The notes below the pieces were generated by a model. It worked only from the letters and a program-made list of their open reading frames with translations. It made no database searches and was not told the DNA's origin. From Puniceicoccales bacterium (GTDB lineage Bacteria; Verrucomicrobiota; Verrucomicrobiia; Opitutales; LL51), in contig JAISBJ010000046.1 in the NCBI GenBank assembly GCA_031266235.1, forward strand, positions 1 through 22,962: 22,962 nucleotides of DNA, given 5' to 3'. Below, one piece after another: positions 1 through 7,287 of this stretch (its first letter is position 1; each line of letters starts with the position of its first letter). Made by a program: the position numbers and the translations under genes.

Positions 1-289
1 GGATAAGGCGGTTGCCAAAGGCCGGGAGTTGTGTCAAAAATTAAAAGAAATTTTACCGCGACAGCTCTTTGCGGTAGCGATCCAGGCGGCGATTGGGAGT
101 ACGATTATTGCTCGGGAGACGCTGAGTGCGCTGCGGAAGGATGTGACGGCGAAGTGCTATGGCGGGGATATTACGCGCAAGCGCAAGCTGCTGGAGAAGC
201 AAAAGGAAGGTAAAAAAAAGATGAAGCAAATTGGAAAAATTGCAATCCCACAGGACTCTTTCATCAAAATTTTAAAATCCTCGACCTAA
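1..289 (+). CDS. lepA: Elongation factor 4 (LepA), C-terminal fragment
   Basis: This is the last 95 codons of a gene whose start lies before the window; the frame is open from base 2. The protein is the LepA-specific C-terminal domain of the ribosome-associated GTPase EF4, which promotes back-translocation or helps ribosome biogenesis. Recognition rests on the very conserved tail: residues reading IPRQ-like (ILPRQ), AIQAAIGS, IIARET, then CYGGDITRKRKLLEKQKEGK and a closing IPQ-type segment, which is the standard LepA ending. The GTPase domains lie outside. The stop at 287-289 is followed after 48 bases by surE, which appears to have its own promoter. No terminator was seen. Confidence 0.95.
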   Translation, partial: DKAVAKGRELCQKLKEILPRQLFAVAIQAAIGSTIIARETLSALRKDVTAKCYGGDITRKRKLLEKQKEGKKKMKQIGKIAIPQDSFIKILKSST

Positions 290-302
290 AATAAATCCGA
301 TC

Positions 303-330
303 TTGCATTTCTTTACATTCACCATAAAAT
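303..330 (+). promoter_or_regulatory. Sigma-70-like promoter of surE
   Basis: TTGCAT (303-308) and TAAAAT (325-330) are separated by 16 bases. The -10 box ends 7 bases before the surE ATG at 338, and no Shine-Dalgarno sequence precedes that ATG. If this is the promoter, transcription starts at or next to the A of ATG and the mRNA is leaderless. This is inference from sequence only. Confidence 0.5.
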
Positions 331-337
331 TGCGGCC

Positions 338-1129
338 ATGAAAGTTTTATTGACGAACGACGACGGCATTTACTCCGCCGCGTTCCAGCGTCTCGTTCGG
401 GCGTTAGTGGAGAAAAAATGGGAGGTCTACGTCTCCGCGCCGGCGACGGAGCAGAGTGGCGTCGGGCGGGCGTGTGCGCTGACGCGCAGTGTTTCCGTTG
501 CGCCCTTTGGGGGACTCGGCTGTACGGCTTGGGCGGTGAGTGGTACGCCGTTGGACTGCGTCAATTTAGCGCTCACCCACCTCCTGGAAGGGAAGCGTCC
601 CGACCTCGTCATTTCCGGTATCAACTGGGGTGTCAACGTATCCATCCCCGTTATTTTCAGTTCCGGTACGGTCAGTGGGGCGATTGAAGGGGCGACGTTT
701 GGCATTCCGTCCATAGCGGCTTCGCAGTGTTTACCGGGGCAGAGTGGGCAATATATTCAGCGGAAAATCGATTTTCTTGCGCACGAAGGCCTCATGGAGA
801 GCATTGATAGGGCGGCGGAGAGGACGGCACGCTATGCGGAAGAGGTCGTGAAGACGTCGGATAACGTGGTCCACAACATTAATTTCCCCTATCCGATGGG
901 TGCGGATACGGCGGAGGAGGTGACGGTGTTGAGCAATGTGATGCGCGGCGAGGGGGCGGAATATCCGGTGTATTGTTCGCTTTACGAGCGGCAGAACGGG
1001 GAGTATCATTTTTCGATCAAGCAGGATTTATCGGTGATGCCGCCGCCCGGAACGGATGTTGACGCACTACTTCGGGGGAAGATCAGCCGCAGCATTATTG
1101 ATTTGCGCCGGCTTTGTCAGCGCGGCTAG
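338..1129 (+). CDS. surE: 5'/3'-nucleotidase SurE
   Basis: SurE is a metal-dependent survival-protein phosphatase that removes phosphate from nucleoside 5'- and 3'-monophosphates in the cytoplasm. The 263-residue length is normal for the family. The four metal-ligand positions are visible: D8 and D9 in LLTNDDGI, S40 in APATEQSGVG, and N96 in the ISGINWGVN segment. The phosphate-loop SSGTVSGAIEG follows at about residues 108-118. The usual Asn-Arg-Gly-Ala pattern after the GIN motif is altered to Trp-Gly-Val, a modest deviation. The ATG at 338 is the only sensible start because the conserved N-terminal strand begins at once. The gene follows lepA on the same strand and precedes the rho leader. 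Confidence 0.95.
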   Translation: MKVLLTNDDGIYSAAFQRLVRALVEKKWEVYVSAPATEQSGVGRACALTRSVSVAPFGGLGCTAWAVSGTPLDCVNLALTHLLEGKRPDLVISGINWGVNVSIPVIFSSGTVSGAIEGATFGIPSIAASQCLPGQSGQYIQRKIDFLAHEGLMESIDRAAERTARYAEEVVKTSDNVVHNINFPYPMGADTAEEVTVLSNVMRGEGAEYPVYCSLYERQNGEYHFSIKQDLSVMPPPGTDVDALLRGKISRSIIDLRRLCQRG

Positions 1130-1166
1130 CGGGTAAAGTGTTCATAAAATATTTGCATTTTTTAGG

Positions 1167-1388
1167 AATATTTTTCACGAAATATCACAAAACCAAGGTT
1201 TACTTTTTGTAAAATTAGTTGACGCTGGATGAAATATGACCGGCGAAAAGGCCTGCGATTTTTTTTGAAGAAATATTTTCACAGAATATCACAAAAATAG
1301 TTGCCAAGGTTTACTTTTTATAAAACTGGGTGGCGCGGAGATGAAAGATGGCGCCGTGGACGGTATGGAGGGCAGCTGAAAATGGAAA
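1167..1388 (+). repeat. Diverged tandem duplication forming the rho leader
   Basis: Two copies of a roughly 105-base AT-rich unit lie head to tail between surE and rho, starting near 1167 and 1271. They share the exact 12-mer aatatcacaaaa (1181-1192 and 1285-1296) and the exact 16-mer ccaaggtttacttttt (1193-1208 and 1304-1319), then a weaker match running to an ATGAAA at 1229-1234 and 1341-1346. Copy 2 has a 7-base insert (atagttg) between the two exact blocks. Each copy begins with a small dyad, ATATTT-loop-AAATAT in copy 1 and a 5-bp version in copy 2. The second ATGAAA opens a 12-codon frame ending at 1379, nine bases before the rho ATG. The function is unknown; operator or leader roles are inference. 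Confidence 0.75.
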
Positions 1389-2582
1389 ATGATTGGAAAT
1401 TATAGTAAAAATTATGACAAACCCAAGGGCGTTGGCGTGAGTTACGCCGGCGTGGACCCCAGCCAACTTGTATCCGCTGCGGGGATTCTGGAAATCGAGC
1501 CCGGCGGAAGGTTCGGGAATTTGATCGGCCTCCATTGCCTCGGTAAAATGCAGCGCGACAGTCCCTACATCGCCCGCGACCTGCTGGTCCGCCACCGTTT
1601 GCGGCGGGGGATGGCGCTCGACGTTAAAGTGCTGCAGCGCAGCGATTACCCCAATCCGCGGGTCATCGAGATCGAAAAAATCGACGGCCTCGAACCCGCA
1701 GTCCGCAGTGAATTGCCCCCGTTCGAAGACCGAATTTCGCTCATGCCGGAACAATTTTTATCCCTTGAAACCAAAGATGGGCGCCTGTCCAATCGCATGA
1801 TCGACCTTTTTTCGCCCGTCGGAAAGGGCCAGCGCGGATTGATCGTGGCGCCGCCAAAGACCGGTAAAACGACCATTCTCCACGATATCGCCGTCGGTAT
1901 CCGGGAAAATCACCCCGATTGTCACCTCATGATCCTGCTCATCGACGAGCGCCCCGAAGAAATTACCGATTTCCGCCGCACCGTTGACGGAGAGCTGTTC
2001 GCTTCATCCAATGACGAAGAGCGTTTGCTGCAGATTCAGGTGGCGGAATTGGCCGTCGAACGGGCTAAACGCCTCGCCGAAACGGGGAAAGATGTGGTCG
2101 TTCTACTCGATTCCATTACGCGTCTCGCCCGCGCCTATAACCGGCAATTTTCCAGTGGGCGGACGATGACCGGCGGTGTGGATGTCAAGGCGTTGGAGCG
2201 CCCCCGCATGCTCTTTTCTTCGGCGCGCAACCTGGAGGGCCGCGGGAGTCTGACGATCCTCGCGACGGCGTTGGTCGAGACCGGCAGCCGTATGGATGAC
2301 CTCATTTTTCAGGAATTTAAGGGCACGGGCAATATGGAGATTGTGCTCAATAGGAAGGCGGCTGACATGCGCATCTACCCGGCGATCGACGTCCAGGCGT
2401 CCGGGACGCGCAAGGAAGAATGCCTTTTATCCCGAGATTTACTGGGGAAAATTCATTTTTTTAGGCGGGCACTCGGGGGTCTGAAGCCGGAGGAGGCGAC
2501 CGAGACACTCATTGGGCGCATGAGGAAGACAAAAAATAATAAAGAATTCTTGATTTTATTGCAAACGACATTAAGCCATTAG
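1389..2582 (+). CDS. rho: Transcription termination factor Rho
   Basis: Rho is the hexameric RNA helicase that ends transcription at Rho-dependent sites. The ATPase half is classic: Walker A APPKTGKT at about residues 154-161, the LLIDERPEE block near 184-191, the LLDSITRLARAYN segment, TGGVD of the R-loop region, and EFKGTGNME plus SGTRKEE near the C-terminus. The 397 residues are about 20 fewer than E. coli Rho, and the shortfall is N-terminal: the helical lobe before the RNA-binding fold is replaced by about 28 low-complexity residues. The RNA-binding fold (about 29-100) is diverged, with RFGNLI where the family has GFGFLR. An in-frame TGA at 1377 fixes the start near ATG 1389; GGAGGG at 1367-1372 is a rather distant ribosome-binding site. 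An 18-base gap to the next gene suggests co-transcription. Confidence 0.96.
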   Translation: MIGNYSKNYDKPKGVGVSYAGVDPSQLVSAAGILEIEPGGRFGNLIGLHCLGKMQRDSPYIARDLLVRHRLRRGMALDVKVLQRSDYPNPRVIEIEKIDGLEPAVRSELPPFEDRISLMPEQFLSLETKDGRLSNRMIDLFSPVGKGQRGLIVAPPKTGKTTILHDIAVGIRENHPDCHLMILLIDERPEEITDFRRTVDGELFASSNDEERLLQIQVAELAVERAKRLAETGKDVVVLLDSITRLARAYNRQFSSGRTMTGGVDVKALERPRMLFSSARNLEGRGSLTILATALVETGSRMDDLIFQEFKGTGNMEIVLNRKAADMRIYPAIDVQASGTRKEECLLSRDLLGKIHFFRRALGGLKPEEATETLIGRMRKTKNNKEFLILLQTTLSH

Positions 2583-2600
2583 GAGCAATTATCGAAAAGG

Positions 2601-4358
2601 ATGCAAAATTTTGCTGAGCAGTGTTTGGATATCGCTCGTTCGATCGCGATTCACAATCTGGATTACATCAATGGCGATGGCAGTATTCGGGCCGTCGATC
2701 GGGAGGAATTAGCTGGGGATGAGGCGGCCCACGTGGCCTTTGCGCTGGGGGAATTCTACCGGCTGACCCACGAAATTAATTTTGCGGAGCACAATATGAT
2801 TGATCTCGCCGCGAAAGTGATCGCCTACCAGGTGACGCACATGCCCAGAAATTCGGATTGGGTTGGCTACGTTGCGTTGGCGCTGCTATCCTTTGGGGTC
2901 GTGAAGGAGCGCAATGCGGTTTGGCAGAAGTTGCCGGAGGAGGTCCGCCTGAAATTCGACCACTTACTGATGCGTCGCGACGAACTTCGCCCCGATGGAT
3001 TTGCCTGTGCGATCGCGAAATCCGTAGCGCGCCACGGGTTAAAGCTCACGAAAAAGGACGATATTGGGAAGCTCGTCGACCGGTTTTTGGAGTACTGCGA
3101 GGGGCATTCGACGGGCGGATTTTTTGACAGCGACGGCGGGAAAGGTATGGGTGGATGTTTCGATGTAAAAGGTCTTTACAATCTCTCGTTCATCCGCCAA
3201 GCCCTCCATTTACATACCGATAGCTTCGTCATCGAGCGAAAATTGCCCAGTTTACGCACCCACGCCGAAAAATATCTCCGCCTGATCCCCGATTTGATGC
3301 GCCAGGATGGGGCGTGCTGGGTATATGGCAGCGCGGTTGGTGCCCACGGCGAAATGTACTGCATCAGCGTGATCATTCAGGCGCTCTACGACGGCTGGAT
3401 CCCGCCGGATCGGCAGTCGCTGTACCTCAACATTGTGCTCGAATTATTCCAGAATTTTTTTTGCCACTACATCGATCAGGAGCAGGGGTACATGGTGATT
3501 CGCGACGGCGAGCGTTCTTCTGGGGCGGACGGAAGCAGTATTCGGGCTAATTTTGATGCCATGCGTCATTTGTGTCAGTGGTCGCGATTGGCTCGCAAAA
3601 GTGCGATGCATACGGGCCGCATCCGCCGCGCATCGGCGTTCAAGCCGGGCAATCGATTGGTTATTTTTGATAAAAATTCGAAGCGGGAGAGCGGATTATT
3701 TATCTATCGCGACGGCAAGACGGGGATGAATTTACAATTGCCGCTGATCGGGGCCAACGGGCGAGCCGACAGCGATTGCTTAGCGTTCCCGCACTGCCCC
3801 GGGGTATTCGACTGGCCGGCGGGGAAGTACCTGCCTATTTTGCAGCCGGAGTTGACGATCGACGGCAAGCGCTACATTCCCTCCTATTACGGAAAAAAAC
3901 TGTCGACGGGATTAGGTCCGCGGCGGAGTGTTGTCTTCGCCTATGAGCAGCCTGAGTTGGTTACGGTCGAAGAGGAGGTTGCGTTGGGGATCGGGAGTTG
4001 CCGGGTCGCCTGGACGTTTTCCGAGGAGAGAATTATGGCGGAATTCACCTACGTGGTCAGGGAACGGACGCGTGTGGAGCAGTTGCGGTACATGATCGCG
4101 CTGAGCGCGCCTCATTCGGTTTACGGGGCGAATAATTTCGCGTTGGACGCGGAGAGTTTGCGGGCGGTTGTGGAGCACGACGATATGCTGTTGGCTTGGC
4201 AGGAAATTGCGGATGTTTCGGAAAATCCGGAGTATCGCACGTATTTTGGGAAAATTCACTATTTGCAGGAGTTGTCGCGGAGTTACCCGCTAATTATGCA
4301 CCCGGGGCAGTCCTATAAGTTGGCGATTTCCTTCGCGCCGGACGTCATGCGCATCTGA
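2601..4358 (+). CDS. Unknown protein, helical-toroid plus beta-sandwich type
   Basis: I do not recognise the family with certainty. The 585-residue protein has no signal peptide or membrane segment, so it is probably cytoplasmic. Residues about 1-330 are helix-rich, with repeated aromatic/Trp segments and Gly/Asp-rich turns (GGFFDSDGGKGMGG, DGACWVYGSAVGAHGEMY). Residues about 345-585 look like beta-strands. That order recalls the (alpha/alpha) toroid plus beta-sandwich of heparinase II/III-like and other polysaccharide lyases or glycoside hydrolases, but no catalytic set could be assigned. It starts 18 bases after rho; AAAGG directly before the ATG and AGGAGC overlapping the rho stop offer weak ribosome-binding sites. 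It could be a glycan-processing enzyme or a degenerate, non-catalytic relative. Confidence 0.8.
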   Translation: MQNFAEQCLDIARSIAIHNLDYINGDGSIRAVDREELAGDEAAHVAFALGEFYRLTHEINFAEHNMIDLAAKVIAYQVTHMPRNSDWVGYVALALLSFGVVKERNAVWQKLPEEVRLKFDHLLMRRDELRPDGFACAIAKSVARHGLKLTKKDDIGKLVDRFLEYCEGHSTGGFFDSDGGKGMGGCFDVKGLYNLSFIRQALHLHTDSFVIERKLPSLRTHAEKYLRLIPDLMRQDGACWVYGSAVGAHGEMYCISVIIQALYDGWIPPDRQSLYLNIVLELFQNFFCHYIDQEQGYMVIRDGERSSGADGSSIRANFDAMRHLCQWSRLARKSAMHTGRIRRASAFKPGNRLVIFDKNSKRESGLFIYRDGKTGMNLQLPLIGANGRADSDCLAFPHCPGVFDWPAGKYLPILQPELTIDGKRYIPSYYGKKLSTGLGPRRSVVFAYEQPELVTVEEEVALGIGSCRVAWTFSEERIMAEFTYVVRERTRVEQLRYMIALSAPHSVYGANNFALDAESLRAVVEHDDMLLAWQEIADVSENPEYRTYFGKIHYLQELSRSYPLIMHPGQSYKLAISFAPDVMRI

Positions 4359-4496
4359 TTGTTTGCGATTATAAAGTAAATTTCACGCAAAATTTTACGC
4401 AAAAAGTAAAAAAGAATATTTTTTTTGTAAATGTGCTAAAAGTTCTTGTTTTTTTTTAAAAATGGAATATCCTCTACGAAAGATTAAAGGTGAATT

Positions 4497-4943
4497 ATGG
4501 ATATGCGTAAAAAAAGTGGTATGACATTGGTTGAGATATTGATCGTGGTCGCATTGATCGCGCTTTTAGCCGGTGTGATGGTGAAGTCGTTAGGCGGATC
4601 TTTGGAGGACGGCAAGAAAGGGACGGCGAAAGTTTTTGTGACGAGCACGCTGCCTTCGTCGATCCAGTTGTACAGAGTGAAGCACAATCGTTATCCGGAG
4701 AGCTTGGAGGTTTTGGCCAACGAGGGGGCGATTTCCGGCGTCAACGATCCCTGGGGCCAGCCCTATTACTATGGCGACGTTCGGTTAGATGGGATAGCGA
4801 AGAAGTTAGTGGTTTGCAATTTTGGCGAGCGGGTGAATGACGCGGCGGGGATTGCGGATGGGGCGCGTGCGGAGGTGATCAACGCTGTGCGGGCGCTCAA
4901 CGACAATGTGGAAGCGGTCGCTTGTGCGGCGCTGTGCGAGTAG
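4497..4943 (+). CDS. GspG-like type II secretion pseudopilin
   Basis: This is a type IV pilin-like protein of 148 residues. The prepilin signature is clear: a short basic leader, cleavage after G8 in KSGMTLVE, glutamate at mature position 5, then a hydrophobic helix of about 20 residues that anchors it in the inner membrane before assembly. The DPWGQPYYY block (about residues 83-91) is typical of the major pseudopilin GspG. C143 and C147 near the C-terminus could form a disulfide, which is not typical of GspG. AAAGG at 4486-4490 supports ATG 4497; ATG 4503 is also possible. TTCTTG (4443-4448) and AATATC (4466-4471) 17 bases apart may be its promoter. No other secretion genes are adjacent, so its machine is encoded elsewhere. 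Confidence 0.85.
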   Translation: MDMRKKSGMTLVEILIVVALIALLAGVMVKSLGGSLEDGKKGTAKVFVTSTLPSSIQLYRVKHNRYPESLEVLANEGAISGVNDPWGQPYYYGDVRLDGIAKKLVVCNFGERVNDAAGIADGARAEVINAVRALNDNVEAVACAALCE

Positions 4944-4971
4944 TGTGCGGTTGTTGTGGGATATTTTTTGG

Positions 4972-4993
4972 GCGTACTTCGGTGCGCTTTTTT
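4972..4993 (+). terminator. Intrinsic terminator after the pseudopilin gene
   Basis: A 6-bp stem GCGTAC/GTGCGC (4972-4977 and 4982-4987, one G-U pair) closes a TTCG tetraloop and is followed by six Ts (4988-4993). It lies 28 bases after the pseudopilin stop. The opposite strand lacks a matching T run, so it acts on plus-strand transcripts. Confidence 0.85.
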
Positions 4994-5036
4994 AGTGAAA
5001 ATTTCGCCATAATTTTTTGAAAAGTTGCGTAAAAAA

Positions 5037-5693
5037 TTAACAGTTGAGTAAAAATTGGACGTCTTTTAGGCGGAACAGATTGATGAAGTTTTGCAGTAAT
5101 AATGCCGTCGCGAGGGCGTCGTCGAGGGCTCGGTGGAATGTCAATTTTTTGTTATTCGCGTGCTGGGCGACGAGGGTTTGCAATTCCGTTTCGAGTCGAA
5201 AATGCCGGATTAATTCCGCTAGGGCATAATTTTTGGCCGTTTGGTAAAATTTTTTATAAATTCGGCAGGTATCAATCCACGGCCCCCACGACGGCGCTGT
5301 GGCGGTCGGAGTTATTTGGGTTGGAGTTTGGGTTTTATCGAAGGGGCGGTACCCGTCCAAAGGTGCATGGAAAGCCATATTTTTGACTATCGGCGGAAAA
5401 AAAGCGTACTGCCGCAGGAGGCGATCTTCGACCGTCGCGCTGTGCGCGCAAAAAAAACCGCTTTGGCGCTTGGCTCGGAACAACGGGAGATATTCGGCGA
5501 AGGAGTGCTGCACCGCGTCGCTGCGGAAGCGGGAATGTTCGCGGAAAGGGGCATTTTGGGGCGAAAATTTTGGGGAGCATTGATGGTAAAAAATATGTTT
5601 AATTTGGCCATTTTCGAGCGTCACCAGCCCGAACTCCATAATCCCGTGGGCGCGATTCCCCTCAAAATCGATCACATGTATGGGCGGCAACAT
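5037..5693 (-). CDS. DnaQ-family 3'-5' exonuclease
   Basis: This is a DEDDh exonuclease like DNA polymerase III epsilon. The motifs are in order: Exo I in VIDFEGN (D9 and E11 from the ATG), Exo II in CAHSATVEDRLL (the Asp), a DTCRIYKKFY segment before NYALAELI as in epsilon-like proteins, and Exo III HRALDDALAT with His and Asp four apart. A Pro/Thr-rich loop (TQTPTQITPTATAP) is inserted mid-domain. It has no polymerase or helicase partner domain, so its role is probably repair or RNA trimming rather than replisome proofreading. A TTG at 5702 would add three residues, but it overlaps the predicted -10 box, so ATG 5693 is preferred. It lies 75 bases downstream of cca on the same strand. Confidence 0.87.
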   Translation of the reverse strand: MLPPIHVIDFEGNRAHGIMEFGLVTLENGQIKHIFYHQCSPKFSPQNAPFREHSRFRSDAVQHSFAEYLPLFRAKRQSGFFCAHSATVEDRLLRQYAFFPPIVKNMAFHAPLDGYRPFDKTQTPTQITPTATAPSWGPWIDTCRIYKKFYQTAKNYALAELIRHFRLETELQTLVAQHANNKKLTFHRALDDALATALLLQNFINLFRLKDVQFLLNC

Positions 5694-5701
5694 TTGCGAC
5701 A

Positions 5702-5730
5702 ATTCTGCACAAATCGCGTGGCAAGTGCAA
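5702..5730 (-). promoter_or_regulatory. Sigma-70-like promoter of the exonuclease gene
   Basis: On the minus strand TTGCAC (5730-5725) and CAGAAT (5707-5702) are separated by 17 bases. The -10 box ends 8 bases before ATG 5693, and there is no Shine-Dalgarno sequence. The placement predicts a nearly leaderless mRNA and argues against the TTG start at 5702. Confidence 0.45.
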
Positions 5731-5768
5731 TAAAAATATACTCATCAAAGCGCGGGAAGCCTCGTGAT

Positions 5769-7139
5769 TCACACAACTTGGGGCGGCGCCAGCGACTTTT
5801 TAACCATGCTCAGCCCTTCCTCCAACGTCGAAAAATCCCCGTTGAGTTGCGAAAAATAAAATCTCAGTAAAATTTTTGAAAAATCTTTACCGGACTCAAT
5901 CCCCAGTTCAACGAGATGGCGGCCTTGAATGATCGCTTTGGGCGGGGCTTGTAAAATGCCGAGCGCCCGGGCACGTTCGAGGATCCAGGCGCGAATTTCC
6001 TCGTTGTGGTCCACCCGCCCCGCGCAATCGCAGTACCCCAGCAGCGCCAGTAAATCGATCCGCCGCACGTTGTAGGAGAGCTTGCGGAAGTCGGCGTCCG
6101 ACGCCCGGCGTTTGAATAGGCGCCGCGGTTCGACGTGGTATTGGATGAGCGTCAGCGCCTGTAGTATGATATTTTTGGCGATGCATAGGCGCTCCATGAA
6201 CTTTTCTGCCGGTAAAATCCCCGCGATTTCGTGCCAGTAGGAATGGATCCCTTGGCTATCTTTGAACGTCGTCGTGGGCTTCCCAAAATCGTGGCAGAGT
6301 AGCGCGAAACCAACGGTCAAATTGTCCTCAAAATTTCCCGTCCTATTGCGCGCAAAGGTGTCTAAAACGCAGCAAGTATGCTCGAAAACGTCGCCTTCCG
6401 GGTGGCGGATGGGGTCCTGTTCGACGCCGATTAGCTGGTGGAGTTCCGGGAAAAATGGCGTCCAGCCCGCGTCTTTGAGGAAGTGCAGTCCGGCCGACGG
6501 CTGCGTGCCCTGAAGTAATAATTTTGTAAATTCTTGGGCTATGCGCTCTTGGGAAAGGAATTTTGGCGAGAGCGATCGGCAAAGGGCGGTGGTCTGCGGA
6601 GCGGGCGTCAGCGCGAAGCGCGCACAAAATTGCATGCCCCGGAGAACCCGCAGAGGATCTTCGGAAAAACGTTCGCTGGTGTGTTTGAGGACGCGGTTTT
6701 CGAGGTCGGCGAGCCCGGAAAAAGGATCCACGATTTGCCGATTTTTTATGTCAAAATAAATGGAATTAATGGTAAAATCTCGCCGCCGGATGGCTTCTTC
6801 GAGCGGTAGAAATGGATCCTCTTGGACTGCGAAATCCGTGTGCAATGGCCCTTGGCGCCGCTCCCGACGCGGGACGCCGATATCGATGTCGAGGCCGCGA
6901 ATTTTTAAAATGCCGTAAGATTTGCCGATGTAATCGATTTTGTAGCGTGGGGTCAGGATGTCTATGATGGTTGCGGAGGGAAGGTTGAAGATTTCGAGGT
7001 CGAAATTGTGGCTAGGAACGCCGAAAAAATGGTCGCGCACACCTCCTCCTACGAGATAGCAATGCCCGCCGTGGGCGTGTAATAGGCGCGTAATATCGGC
7101 CAAATCGCGGTTATTTTCAATGATAGAAACCAAATTCAT
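5769..7139 (-). CDS. cca: CCA tRNA nucleotidyltransferase / poly(A) polymerase family, HD domain
   Basis: The enzyme adds or repairs the 3' CCA end of tRNA. The class II nucleotidyltransferase head is clear: LVGGGVRD at about 29-36, a DLEIF strand at 47-51, IGKSYG near 71-76 and the template-reading RRDFTINSI at 119-127, followed by the SEDPLRVLRG segment of the neck. An HD-type region follows, with EHTCCVLD and CHDFGKP around 250-290, as in CCA enzymes that also carry phosphohydrolase activity. The residue aligning with the first catalytic Asp of the usual DxD appears to be N45 (HNFDLE), so metal binding may rely on D47 and E49, or the alignment is off. The 456-residue length is within range. 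The gene diverges from gmk. Confidence 0.92.
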   Translation of the reverse strand: MNLVSIIENNRDLADITRLLHAHGGHCYLVGGGVRDHFFGVPSHNFDLEIFNLPSATIIDILTPRYKIDYIGKSYGILKIRGLDIDIGVPRRERRQGPLHTDFAVQEDPFLPLEEAIRRRDFTINSIYFDIKNRQIVDPFSGLADLENRVLKHTSERFSEDPLRVLRGMQFCARFALTPAPQTTALCRSLSPKFLSQERIAQEFTKLLLQGTQPSAGLHFLKDAGWTPFFPELHQLIGVEQDPIRHPEGDVFEHTCCVLDTFARNRTGNFEDNLTVGFALLCHDFGKPTTTFKDSQGIHSYWHEIAGILPAEKFMERLCIAKNIILQALTLIQYHVEPRRLFKRRASDADFRKLSYNVRRIDLLALLGYCDCAGRVDHNEEIRAWILERARALGILQAPPKAIIQGRHLVELGIESGKDFSKILLRFYFSQLNGDFSTLEEGLSMVKKSLAPPQVV

Positions 7140-7144
7140 ATATC

Positions 7145-7173
7145 AATAAAATAAAACTGAAATCACATTGCAA
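7145..7173 (-). promoter_or_regulatory. Sigma-70-like promoter of cca
   Basis: On the minus strand TTGCAA (7173-7168) and TTTATT (7150-7145) are 17 bases apart. Only five bases separate the -10 box from ATG 7139, so the transcript would start at the start codon itself. No Shine-Dalgarno sequence is present. Confidence 0.5.
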
Positions 7174-7252
7174 GTTCACTTCCGTTTTCGGCGGGCACGT
7201 GGCGCAACGCGGAGTGGGTTTTTGAGTACGGAGCAAAAAGATAAAAAATAGC

Positions 7253-7280
7253 TTGAAGTTGCTGCAATTCCCCACAGAAC
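7253..7280 (+). promoter_or_regulatory. Possible promoter of gmk
   Basis: TTGAAG (7253-7258) and CAGAAC (7275-7280) are 16 bases apart. The -10 box is weak, but it resembles the CAGAAT before the exonuclease gene. The box ends 7 bases before the gmk ATG, which lacks a Shine-Dalgarno sequence. Confidence 0.3.
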
Positions 7281-7287
7281 AGTAGCC

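Noticed and set aside
1311..1754. 147-codon minus-strand frame opposite rho
   Set aside because: It overlaps a certain rho gene, shows no domain, and looks like a shadow of GC-biased codons.
5241..5870. 209-codon plus-strand frame opposite the exonuclease and cca genes
   Set aside because: Both minus-strand genes have catalytic motifs in frame; this one has none and spans their junction.
7140..7287. tRNA or small RNA in the cca-gmk gap
   Set aside because: No cloverleaf, T-loop motif or strong hairpin with a T run could be found.
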